The notes under the pieces are model-generated. The model worked only from the letters and a program-made list of their open reading frames with translations. It made no database searches and had not been told where the DNA came from. A DNA stretch of 64,000 nt, taken from assembly GCF_024723255.1 (NCBI RefSeq), contig NZ_JANIAC010000003.1, positions 62,001 through 126,000 on the forward strand, given 5' to 3'. Every line of letters begins with the position of its first letter. Position 1 is the first letter of the stretch. The DNA comes from Aestuariibaculum sp. M13 (GTDB lineage: Bacteria; Bacteroidota; Bacteroidia; Flavobacteriales; Flavobacteriaceae). The position numbers and the translations under genes are program-made. Of the stretch, positions 52,197-59,512 are shown piece by piece.

Positions 52197-52204
52197 CAAA
52201 CTTA
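52197..52204 (-). promoter_or_regulatory. GNAT gene promoter, -7 box
   Basis: TAAGTTTG on the minus strand matches TAnnTTTG, about 17 bases of leader to the start at 52174. Confidence 0.5.
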
Positions 52205-52452
52205 ATCAAAATTCAAATTCATACCTGTTTTAGAAAGGAAATTTATTCAAGTCATCAAAAATTCCATTACGATTTAATAAAACGGACATTTTTGAATGTT
52301 TTTTAAGCCAAATTTTAGTTCGAAAAACACTGAAAATCCCTTTTAATAACTGAAGTGAGCAGAAATTATTAAAAATAATTTTATCTAAATATATTCAAAA
52401 TCAATGTCTTAATTTTTTAATTGAAATTTTTTTAAAAAAGTTGCATTTTTTA
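52205..52452. other. Non-coding AT-rich stretch upstream of tRNA-Gly
   Basis: No gene was found between the GNAT promoter and the tRNA promoter. The sequence is very AT-rich, short open frames in it have no coding character, and no clear repeat or RNA structure was seen. Confidence 0.6.
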
Positions 52453-52485
52453 TTTGTGAAATACTCGAAGGTTTTTATATATTTG
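52453..52485 (+). promoter_or_regulatory. tRNA-Gly promoter (-33 TTTG and -7 TATATTTG)
   Basis: TTTG at 52453-52456 and TATATTTG at 52478-52485, spaced by 21 bases, form a textbook Bacteroidota sigma-ABfr-type promoter. The tRNA begins 10 bases after the -7 box, so the predicted 5' leader is only ~4-6 bases. Confidence 0.85.
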
Positions 52486-52495
52486 CAACCGCAAT

Positions 52496-52568
52496 GCGGG
52501 AGTAGCTCAGTTGGTAGAGCGTCAGCCTTCCAAGCTGAATGTCGCCGGTTCGAACCCGGTCTCCCGCT
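52496..52568 (+). tRNA. tRNA-Gly (anticodon TCC)
   Basis: 73 bases fold into a full cloverleaf: acceptor gcgggag / ctcccgc, D arm gctc / gagc, anticodon stem tcagc / gctga with loop cttccaa (anticodon TCC, reading GGA and GGG), and T arm gccgg / ccggt with ttcgaac. The 3' CCA is not encoded and must be added. A promoter precedes it and a terminator follows. Confidence 0.97.
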
Positions 52569-52574
52569 CAAAAA

Positions 52575-52613
52575 GAAAAAGCCTCATCGATAATAGACGA
52601 GGCTTTTTTATTT
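52575..52613 (+). terminator. tRNA-Gly terminator
   Basis: The stem aaaagcctc / gaggctttt with loop ending in ataatagac is followed by seven T residues. It begins about 7 bases after the tRNA. Confidence 0.85.
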
Positions 52614-52675
52614 CTAAAACTTAAGGAAGAAGTTTAATTTTTAAGTGTTAATCAAAATAAGAATAACTTCCTTTT

Positions 52676-52704
52676 AAAGCATCCCTTTCGGGATGCTTTT
52701 TTTA
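52676..52704 (+). terminator. Strong hairpin terminator without an assigned + strand gene
   Basis: The stem aaagcatccc / gggatgcttt (loop tttc) is followed by a run of T on the + strand. On the minus strand its U run is poor (uuuaaaa), although it would be in place to end pepE transcripts. The 60 bases before it hold an aaggaag... / ...cttcctt inverted repeat but no open frame. Confidence 0.6.
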
Positions 52705-53409
52705 TTTCAGGGTATTTAATTCGGTTTCAGGTTCTACTTCGCAAGGAGCTTTTCCTTTTTCAAAAATTCGAGCGGTTAAATGTCCTTTTAAAACAATAGA
52801 ATCTCCAGAAACTCGTAACCAACTGCCTTCGCGTAAACCAACTACAGGTTGTGGGTTAAAACCGTGGAATTCTTTAATTCGTGTTTCTCTGGTTTCACCC
52901 ATATGTTTACTATTGGTGTCTGGGTCTAAGTAATGTGGGTTAATGTTAAAGGGAACCAAAGCTAAGGCGTTAAAACTTGGCGGGTAAACAATAGGCATGT
53001 CGTTGGTTGTTCTAATGGTTAATCCACAAATGTTACTGCCGGCACTCGTGCCTAAATAAGGTGTTCCGTTTTTTACAGCGTTTTGTATAGCTTCAATTAA
53101 GTGGTTTCTGTGAAGCATATCGGTCAAAACAAAAGTATTGCCACCTCCGGTAAAAATAGCTTCTGCATTGGCTACAGCTTCAACCGGATTTTCAAATTCA
53201 TGAATGCCTTTAACTGTTTTATTAATTTTGGTAAAGGCTGTTTTTACAATGTTTGTATATTCATCATGCGAAATACCTCCTGGTCTTGCGTATGGGATAA
53301 ACAATATGGTTTCAGCTTCTTTAAAAAAAGTGTTTAATTCTTCTAATATGTAGTCTAAATATCCGCTGCCATGTATGGTTGAGGTACTGGCAATAATTAT
53401 ATTTTTCAT
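52702..53409 (-). CDS. pepE: Dipeptidase E (peptidase E, family S51)
   Basis: 235 residues from the ATG at 53409 (MKNIIIASTST). A longer frame from 53472 adds 21 residues across the promoter and was rejected. Family S51 features: 'FIPYARPGGISHDEY', 'AIFTGGGNTFVL' (G-G-G-N) and the nucleophile serine S122 in 'GTSAGSN', with 'NINPHYLDPD' supplying the histidine. PepE cleaves dipeptides with N-terminal aspartate. A stop codon overlaps the hairpin at 52676. Confidence 0.93.
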   Translation of the reverse strand: MKNIIIASTSTIHGSGYLDYILEELNTFFKEAETILFIPYARPGGISHDEYTNIVKTAFTKINKTVKGIHEFENPVEAVANAEAIFTGGGNTFVLTDMLHRNHLIEAIQNAVKNGTPYLGTSAGSNICGLTIRTTNDMPIVYPPSFNALALVPFNINPHYLDPDTNSKHMGETRETRIKEFHGFNPQPVVGLREGSWLRVSGDSIVLKGHLTARIFEKGKAPCEVEPETELNTLK

Positions 53410-53427
53410 TTTAATTAATTTATAAGG

Positions 53428-53435
53428 CAAAACTA
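53428..53435 (-). promoter_or_regulatory. pepE promoter, -7 box
   Basis: TAGTTTTG on the minus strand matches TAnnTTTG, ~13 bases of leader to the ATG at 53409. Confidence 0.5.
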
Positions 53436-53582
53436 CATAAAATATTCTGTTGGTTTTTGTAGTAAGTTTCAAGCTAAAGTCTTATTTTTAAGAGTGAAAT
53501 ATTGTTAGCAGTTATCCAATAGATTTTTTCTGAATCTATTAAATATGTCATCTAACTTTAAAAAATCATAATTTTCCAACTC

Positions 53583-54380
53583 ATGAAAAAAAGCCTGTTT
53601 TTTATTCTATTCGTTACCAGCTTAACTGTTTTTTCTCAAGATTTTAAGAGAATTGAAGTTGACGGGAAGATTATAGTTGAAAGTAATGATGTGTATGGTA
53701 TTACGATCTACAATGCAACATCGAACAAAGTTGCGGTAACCAATGAAAAAGGCGAGTTTAAACTCGATGTTCGTTTGCATGATAATATTGAGGTGAGTGC
53801 TTTGCAGTTTGAAAATTTAAAGTTTGAAGTAAACGAAGCCATCATTGCATCAAGACAGATGAAAATCTTTTTAATTGAGGAGATTAACAAACTAGATGAG
53901 ATTGTGCTTATCCCAAATACTTTGTCAGGTAATTTAGAGACCGATGTAAAAATGACTAAAAAGTTTAGTCCTAAATTAGATGCTTTATATTTTGGAATTA
54001 AACACCAAGATCAATTCGATTTTAAACCCGATAGTCAAACTCAGGCTAATAATATTGCAACACCAACACAACATATAACCATGATTAATGGTCTTAATAT
54101 TGTGAATGTTGTAGACCAGTTGTTGTTGCCATTATTTCGATCTAAAGCACCAGAGAAAGAGGAAAAGGGGATTCCCGAGGTTCCTTTAGAATCGGTTAAA
54201 TATTATTTCAGTTCTGCATTTTTGGTTGATAATTTTGGAATTCCTGAACATCGTGTTGAGGATTTTATTCATTATGTTCAAGCCAGCGATTTTGATTATT
54301 CTTTATTGAGTTATGGTAAGGAAATGGAGTTTTTAGAGCATCTGCACGATAAAAGTGTCGAATTTCTGAACGCGAAATAG
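53583..54380 (+). CDS. Secreted protein with carboxypeptidase-like regulatory domain (copy 1)
   Basis: 265 residues with a signal peptide (FFILFVTSLTVFSQ). Residues ~25-115 form a carboxypeptidase-D regulatory-like beta sandwich: 'VYGITIYNATSNKVAVTNEKGEFKLDVRLHDNIEVSALQF' in pieces, then 'MKIFLIEEINKLDEIVL'. This resembles the N-terminal extension of TonB-dependent receptors, but no barrel follows. The remaining ~150 residues are of unknown type ('LSGNLETDVK' and a helical end). The next gene encodes a related protein. Probably periplasmic or outer-membrane associated; function unknown. Confidence 0.75.
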   Translation: MKKSLFFILFVTSLTVFSQDFKRIEVDGKIIVESNDVYGITIYNATSNKVAVTNEKGEFKLDVRLHDNIEVSALQFENLKFEVNEAIIASRQMKIFLIEEINKLDEIVLIPNTLSGNLETDVKMTKKFSPKLDALYFGIKHQDQFDFKPDSQTQANNIATPTQHITMINGLNIVNVVDQLLLPLFRSKAPEKEEKGIPEVPLESVKYYFSSAFLVDNFGIPEHRVEDFIHYVQASDFDYSLLSYGKEMEFLEHLHDKSVEFLNAK

Positions 54381-54450
54381 CTCAGAATTTCTTTTTAACA
54401 AAAGTTTAAATCCGTTTTTTAATTTATTTAAGAGATGATGGACGTTATTT

Positions 54451-55269
54451 ATGTTTTTAAACAAAATAATGCCAACCATTCAAAATTTTATTTTTTTTAG
54501 CGTTATACTGTTTTCGTATTTAGGTTTTTCACAAGCTATTGAAATATCGGGAGTAGTGAATAGTTTAAGTGATGTCGAAAATATTCATGTGCTGAATAAA
54601 TCTGAGCAGGCGTTTACCATAACCAATGCTCAAGGGGAATTTAAGATTAAAGCGAAACTGAATGATACTATTCAGTTTTCTTCTTTGGTACACCAGTCAA
54701 AATATGTGGTTGTTGATAAAAATATCATGATGTTTAAAGCCATGCGTGTCATGTTGGAAGAGCAGGTAAATGAATTAGATGAAGTTGTGGTAGGCAAGGT
54801 GTTAACCGGAAATTTATTTTCGGATATTAATAATGTGGATGGTAAAGCGCCAATTAATTTTTACGATGTTGGTATCCCGGGGTATACAGGTAGAAAGAAA
54901 ACCCAAAGCGAACGACGTTTAAGTCAGGCAGGTGATTTTAAACCAAAGATGTTACCCGGTATGTTATTAGGGGGAGCTTCTTTCGATCCATTAATTAACG
55001 CTATTACGGGACGTACTAAAATGCTAAAAAAAAGAGTAGAGCATGAAGAAAGCGAAGCCTTAATGCGAAGTGTTAAAGCACGATTGGCATCCGATTTTTT
55101 TAGGTCTAATCCCTTAGATGAGGCCTATAGAATGGAATTTTTCTATTTCTGTGCCGACGATCCGAATTTTATAAAGCGTTGTAAAAATCAAACCGATTTT
55201 AATATCCTGTTATTTTTGAGAAGTAAGTATAGAGACTATATGCAGAATAGGAGTGAGGGAAGTGATTAA
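54451..55269 (+). CDS. Secreted protein with carboxypeptidase-like regulatory domain (copy 2)
   Basis: 272 residues (266 if the Met at 54469 is used). Signal peptide ends in 'LGFSQ'. The same architecture as the previous gene: 'NIHVLNKSEQAFTITNAQGEFKIKAKLNDTIQFSSL' in pieces, 'MRVMLEEQVNELDEVVVGKVLTGNLFSDI' matching 'MKIFLIEEINKLDEIVLIPNTLSGNLETDV' of copy 1. The C-terminal part (after 'GYTGRKKTQSERRLSQAGDF') is more basic and diverged. The two are an ancient tandem duplication, upstream of an M1 peptidase. Function unknown. Confidence 0.75.
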   Translation: MFLNKIMPTIQNFIFFSVILFSYLGFSQAIEISGVVNSLSDVENIHVLNKSEQAFTITNAQGEFKIKAKLNDTIQFSSLVHQSKYVVVDKNIMMFKAMRVMLEEQVNELDEVVVGKVLTGNLFSDINNVDGKAPINFYDVGIPGYTGRKKTQSERRLSQAGDFKPKMLPGMLLGGASFDPLINAITGRTKMLKKRVEHEESEALMRSVKARLASDFFRSNPLDEAYRMEFFYFCADDPNFIKRCKNQTDFNILLFLRSKYRDYMQNRSEGSD

Positions 55270-55341
55270 TCCGTTTTGGTACACCTTTTGAAAGCATTTA
55301 AATACTTACATTCGTAATTCAAACAAACCTTTAAAATAATA

Positions 55342-55845
55342 ATGAAATTATTTAAAATATCACTTCTTGTTTTCGCCCTGTCATTTTTGTCATTTGCGAC
55401 GGTTCATAAATACTATATAAGTGTTACTCAGATAGATTATGTAGAAGAAAAGCAGTCGGTACAGATTATTTCCAGAATATTTATTGACGATTTCGAAAAG
55501 TTGTTAAGAGAGCGTTATGATGACAATATTACGCTGGCAGGGAAAAATGAACCGGAATCGGTTGATGCTTATATGGAAAAATACCTGAAGGAAAAGCTAA
55601 TGATTAAAATTAACGGGAAACCTGTTAATGTTCAATTTATTGGAAAAGCTTACGATGTTGATATTGCCAAGTGTTATCTGGAAATTGAAAAGGTAAAATA
55701 CATAGAAACCATAGAAGTTACTAACGAAGTGTTATTCGATGTCTTTGAAGAACAGCAGAATATCGTTAAAACAAATATCAATTCGAAACAGAAAAGCGTC
55801 ATACTATTTCCACAAAAGGCAAGTGTACTGTTAAAATTTAACTAA
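55342..55845 (+). CDS. DUF6702-like secreted protein
   Basis: 167 residues with a signal peptide (LLVFALSFLSFATVH). 'HKYYISVTQIDYVEEKQSVQIISRIFIDDFEKLLRE' (in parts) and 'KCYLEIEKVKYIETIEVTNEVLFDVFEEQQNIVK' are typical of small proteins that in flavobacteria precede an M1 metallopeptidase gene. The mature part seems a single alpha/beta domain. The family has no known activity; a chaperone- or partner-like role for the peptidase is conjecture. The peptidase starts 108 bases further on. Confidence 0.75.
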   Translation: MKLFKISLLVFALSFLSFATVHKYYISVTQIDYVEEKQSVQIISRIFIDDFEKLLRERYDDNITLAGKNEPESVDAYMEKYLKEKLMIKINGKPVNVQFIGKAYDVDIAKCYLEIEKVKYIETIEVTNEVLFDVFEEQQNIVKTNINSKQKSVILFPQKASVLLKFN

Positions 55846-55953
55846 ATAATAGTTTTATATTTTATTATTCGTTGCAATTTGGCGTTTTTTGTAATAATCA
55901 GTTAATGATTTTTTAATGCAACTAAAATTCTTTTAAAAATTAACATTAATCAC

Positions 55954-58260
55954 ATGGTGAGATTTAAGTATTATTTTCTATCCGTATTTTTTGTTTCTAC
56001 AGCGGCTTTTGCCCAAAATCAAGAAAAACAGGAGGTTAAAAAAGGCCATACAAATACCAATAAGTTCAGGCAATTGTATGATGAGTTTTCAACTCCTAAT
56101 ATGTACAGAGCGGCATCTGGAGCTCCTGGAACAGCTTATTACCAGCAACAGGCCGACTATAAAATGGATATCGTTTTAGACGATAAAAACCAAAAAATTT
56201 CAGGATACGAAACAGTTACTTATACAAACAATTCACCAGACGATTTAAAATATTTATGGGTTCAGTTAGACCAGAACATGAGAGCTAAAGATTCTAAATC
56301 GCCGCTTATTGAAGGTTCTGGAGTATCTGATGTATTGCGCCCGTCTCAGTTTGTATCTAACTTTATGAAAGAACCTTTTGATGGGGGTTTTAATATTCAG
56401 GAAGTTTCAGATACCAGTGGAAAACCGTTAACGTATATGATTAACAGAACCATGATGCGTATTGAGTTACCTGAAGTTTTAAAATCGGGTGGTAAATTCT
56501 CCTTTAACGTAAAATGGTGGTATAATATTAATGATCATGTTGATGGTCGTGGCCGTTCTGGATATGAGTATTTCCCTAAAGATGGTAACAGGACTTATAT
56601 TATTGCACAGTTCTTCCCAAGAATGGCAGTGTATAACGATGTTGAGGGGTGGCAAAATACACAATTCTGGGGGCGTGAAGAGTTTGCTTTACCTTTCGGT
56701 GATTACGAAGTAAACATTACGGTGCCTTCTGATCATATTTTGGATGGTACCGGTCGATTAACAAATCGTAAGGAGGTATTCTCAAAAAAAATGATGGAGC
56801 GTTATGAACAAGCTCAAAAGTCGTACGACAAACCTGTGGTTATTGTAACTCAGGAGGAGGCTGCCGCAAAAGAAGGTCAGTTTGCTGAAACGACAAAAAC
56901 GTGGAAGTTAAAAGCAGAAAATGTTCGTGATTTTGCATTTGCAACGTCAAGAAAATATATCTGGGATATGATGGCTGTAAAAATCGGAGATCGCGATGTT
57001 ATGGCAGTATCATTGTATGCTAAAGAAGGTAATCCGTTATGGGGAGACTGGTCAACAAAAGTAGTAGCAAGTACTTTAGAGTCTTACTCAAGAATGACTT
57101 TCGATTACCCATATCACAAAGCCATTTCGGTGCATGCTAAAGAGCAAGGAATGGAATACCCAATGATTTGTTGGAATTATGGTCGTCCTAATGCAGATGG
57201 TACCTATAGCGATCGTACAAAGTATGGTATGATGGGGGTTATTATTCACGAAGTTGGACATAATTTCTTCCCAATGATTGTAAACAGCGACGAGCGTCAA
57301 TGGACATGGATGGACGAAGGGTTAAATACTTTTGTACAGTATGTAGCCGAACAGGATTTCGGAAAAAAACACCCGGAAGCGTTATCGGTAGGTCATGACA
57401 ATTTCCCATCAGATCGCGGACCAGCAAAAATGATAGTACCTTACATGGGTGGTGATCAAAATTTCATTGCACCAATCATGAGTAAAGGAATTAACGTGTA
57501 CCAGTTTGGTAACAACGCTTATGGTAAACCGGCTACAGCATTAAATATTTTAAGAGAAACGGTAATGGGACCTGAACTATTCGACTATGCGTTTAGAGAA
57601 TACGCGCAACGTTGGATGTTTAAACACCCAACGCCTGAAGATTTCTTCAGAACCATGGAAGATGCTTCGGCATTCGATTTAGACTGGTACTGGAGAGGAT
57701 GGTTCTACACTACAGATTGGGTTGACATAGGTATTAAAGATGTAAAGAAATATTTTGTGTCTTCAAAACCTAACAAATACATTAAAGACTATTTAGCAAA
57801 ATCAGGAGGCTCGGTTAATAACTTAGTGCCTCTAGTATTCATGGTAGAAGAAGGTAGTGAAGATTATTCAGAGGATTTAAAAGAAGGAACTTTAGTTGAT
57901 AATTCAACATCGCTTAAAGAGTATTTAATGGACAACTTTACACCTGAAGAACGTAAAAATATTAAAGAACCTAAGTACTTCTACAACATTACGTTTGAAA
58001 AACCAGGAGGATTAGTTATGCCGATTATCGCGAAGTATACCTATGCCGATGGCACTTCAGAAACAGTAACCTATCCGGCTCAAATCTGGAGATTAAACGA
58101 TAACGAAGTAAGTAAAGCCATTGCTTCAGATAAAGAAATTGTAAGTATTGAAATCGATCCGAAAGAAGAAACTGCCGATGTCGATACCTCAAACAACATC
58201 TGGCCTAAGCAGGAAGTTAAAAGTGAATTCGATCAGTTTAAACAAAAGATAAAATCATAA
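55954..58260 (+). CDS. M1-family zinc metallopeptidase (secreted aminopeptidase)
   Basis: 768 residues with a signal peptide (VFFVSTAAFAQ). The gluzincin site is H432-E433-V-G-H436 with the third ligand E455 (WMDEGLNTF), 18 residues later, as in M1. The N-terminal domain has 'YKMDIVLDDKNQKISGYETVTYTNNSPDDLKYLWVQLDQN' in pieces, the M1 saddle fold. The exopeptidase GAMEN motif is replaced by 'YPMICWNYG', so the N-terminus recognition may differ from classical aminopeptidases. The C-terminal ~150 residues form an extra domain. It is the last gene of the 53583-58260 run, closed by a terminator. Confidence 0.92.
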   Translation: MVRFKYYFLSVFFVSTAAFAQNQEKQEVKKGHTNTNKFRQLYDEFSTPNMYRAASGAPGTAYYQQQADYKMDIVLDDKNQKISGYETVTYTNNSPDDLKYLWVQLDQNMRAKDSKSPLIEGSGVSDVLRPSQFVSNFMKEPFDGGFNIQEVSDTSGKPLTYMINRTMMRIELPEVLKSGGKFSFNVKWWYNINDHVDGRGRSGYEYFPKDGNRTYIIAQFFPRMAVYNDVEGWQNTQFWGREEFALPFGDYEVNITVPSDHILDGTGRLTNRKEVFSKKMMERYEQAQKSYDKPVVIVTQEEAAAKEGQFAETTKTWKLKAENVRDFAFATSRKYIWDMMAVKIGDRDVMAVSLYAKEGNPLWGDWSTKVVASTLESYSRMTFDYPYHKAISVHAKEQGMEYPMICWNYGRPNADGTYSDRTKYGMMGVIIHEVGHNFFPMIVNSDERQWTWMDEGLNTFVQYVAEQDFGKKHPEALSVGHDNFPSDRGPAKMIVPYMGGDQNFIAPIMSKGINVYQFGNNAYGKPATALNILRETVMGPELFDYAFREYAQRWMFKHPTPEDFFRTMEDASAFDLDWYWRGWFYTTDWVDIGIKDVKKYFVSSKPNKYIKDYLAKSGGSVNNLVPLVFMVEEGSEDYSEDLKEGTLVDNSTSLKEYLMDNFTPEERKNIKEPKYFYNITFEKPGGLVMPIIAKYTYADGTSETVTYPAQIWRLNDNEVSKAIASDKEIVSIEIDPKEETADVDTSNNIWPKQEVKSEFDQFKQKIKS

Positions 58261-58267
58261 ATCATAA

Positions 58268-58303
58268 GAAAAGCCAACACGAATGTGTTGGCTTTCTTTT
58301 TTT
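58268..58303 (+). terminator. Terminator after the M1 peptidase gene
   Basis: The stem aaagccaacac / gtgttggcttt (loop gaat) is followed by c and seven T residues. Confidence 0.9.
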
Positions 58304-58362
58304 AACGAAACTCTTAACACATTTTCCGTTAAGAATATTTTTTAATCTGCTTAACAACTCCC

Positions 58363-58370
58363 TATATTTG
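58363..58370 (+). promoter_or_regulatory. tatA promoter, -7 box against the start codon
   Basis: TATATTTG matches TAnnTTTG and ends 4 bases before the GTG at 58375. Transcription should start at or within a base or two of the start codon, so the mRNA would be leaderless. Confidence 0.6.
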
Positions 58371-58374
58371 TACT

Positions 58375-58662
58375 GTGATACTACAAACAACATTTTTATT
58401 CATTAGCGGGGCCGAGATAGCATTTATCCTATTTATTGCTATCATGGTGTTTGGAGCCGATAAGCTCCCAGAGATTGCTCGTGGTTTAGGTAAAGGTATG
58501 CGCACCATTAAAAATGCGACCAACGACATAAAACACGAAATCACCAAAAGTGCCGAAAGTAATGGCATAGACACCAGTTTTGTTTCCGATATTAAAAAGG
58601 AAATAAACAGCGTAAAAGATGATGTTGAAGACTTTGCAGGTTCGGTAAAACGTAAAATGTAA
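58375..58662 (+). CDS. tatA: Twin-arginine translocase TatA/TatE family subunit
   Basis: 95 residues from a GTG start, which is needed to include the membrane helix; the first downstream ATG (58444) would delete it. One N-terminal helix (ISGAEIAFILFIAIMVFG) is followed by the F-G hinge at 26-27 and the amphipathic helix 'ADKLPEIARGLGKGMRTIKNA', the TatA signature. A polar, charged C-terminal tail completes it. TatA oligomerises to move folded twin-arginine proteins across the inner membrane. tatC is not in the window. Confidence 0.93.
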   Translation: MILQTTFLFISGAEIAFILFIAIMVFGADKLPEIARGLGKGMRTIKNATNDIKHEITKSAESNGIDTSFVSDIKKEINSVKDDVEDFAGSVKRKM

Positions 58663-58672
58663 TTAGTCTTTT

Positions 58673-58733
58673 GGGCGTTACCTAAAGGTCGCGCTTTACG
58701 CACTACACGGTAGTTTGCTTCAATCGCTAACGC
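58673..58733. repeat. Dispersed intergenic repeat, copy A
   Basis: About 60 bases (gggcgttacctaaaggtcg at the left end, tagtttgcttcaatcgctaa at the right end) of unusually GC-rich sequence in an AT-rich gap. It aligns with 61180-61236, sharing GGTCG, GCTTT, CGC-CTACA-GGT-G and TTGCT-CAA blocks with scattered substitutions. Palindromic pieces (ccta/aagg type) suggest an RNA hairpin. No open frame. Confidence 0.7.
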
Positions 58734-58813
58734 AAAATAGAATTTTAGATATTTAGACCGAGTTAAAAGCTAAAATTTAGTCTAAAATCTAACCCGTCTA
58801 GCAGTCTAAAAAT

Positions 58814-59455
58814 CTATTTCTTCCTGCTAATCGTTAAGCCATCACGAATAGGTAATAATACCGTTTCAACTCTTGGGTCTTCCTTTAATAAGGTATTGTA
58901 CTCTAAAACAATTTTGGTCGAATGGTCTTTGGGGTCTAAAGGTTCTACCACTTTACCATGCCACAATACGTTATCGGAAATGATAATCCCACCCGGATTT
59001 AATTTGTCAATAATTAAGTGAAAGTAATTCACATAATTCGGTTTATCGGCATCGATAAAAACCAAATCGAAGGTTTTATCTAACTCAGGGATAATATCTA
59101 TCGCACTACCTAAATGCTGAACTATTTGATGACCGTATTCCGATTTATCAAAATATTTACGCTGAAAATCGACCAGTTCTTCATTCACATCAATCGTGTG
59201 GACTTCACCATCCTTTTTAACACCTTCTGCCAGACAAAGCGTCGCATACCCAGTAAAAGTACCTAACTCTAAAATGGTTTTTGGGCGTACCAGTTTAGAA
59301 ATCATACTCAATACACGACCTTGATACGGACCGCTAAGCATAATAGGCTGCAATATTTTTTGGTAGGTTTCACGTGTTAACTGCTGCAATAATTCAGGTT
59401 CGTTTTCAGAATGGGCAACTACATAATCGTCTAAATCTTCAGGTAAAAAATACAT
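58814..59455 (-). CDS. O-methyltransferase (cation-dependent, caffeoyl-CoA OMT type)
   Basis: 213 residues. SAM fold with 'KTILELGTFTGYATLCLAEG' (motif I), 'VHTIDVNEELVDFQRKYF', the metal-binding 'DLVFIDADKPNYVNYF' and 'GGIIISDNVLWHGKVV' (D-N pair). This group methylates catechol-like hydroxyls with a divalent cation. It lies 57 bases after nbaD on the same strand but has its own promoter box in that gap. A link to aromatic kynurenine-pathway intermediates is possible but unproven. Confidence 0.88.
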   Translation of the reverse strand: MYFLPEDLDDYVVAHSENEPELLQQLTRETYQKILQPIMLSGPYQGRVLSMISKLVRPKTILELGTFTGYATLCLAEGVKKDGEVHTIDVNEELVDFQRKYFDKSEYGHQIVQHLGSAIDIIPELDKTFDLVFIDADKPNYVNYFHLIIDKLNPGGIIISDNVLWHGKVVEPLDPKDHSTKIVLEYNTLLKEDPRVETVLLPIRDGLTISRKK

Positions 59456-59481
59456 ATGGGCTTGTTTTTAACAACAGATTG

Positions 59482-59489
59482 CAAAAATA
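59482..59489 (-). promoter_or_regulatory. O-methyltransferase promoter, -7 box
   Basis: TATTTTTG on the minus strand matches TAnnTTTG, ~20 bases of leader to the ATG at 59455. It sits between nbaD and the methyltransferase gene, so the latter need not depend on the pathway promoter. Confidence 0.5.
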
Positions 59490-59512
59490 GGATATTTTGA
59501 GTGAATAGTTTA

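Noticed and set aside
52109-52306. 65-codon + strand frame between the GNAT gene and tRNA-Gly
   Set aside because: It overlaps the GNAT gene start and the promoter on the other strand and shows no coding pattern.
53410-53472. Longer N-terminus for peptidase E
   Set aside because: It would run through the TAGTTTTG promoter box, and family members begin at the MKNIII position.
58362-58703. 113-codon minus-strand frame opposite tatA
   Set aside because: tatA has a full family signature; the antisense frame begins inside a repeat and has no recognisable features.
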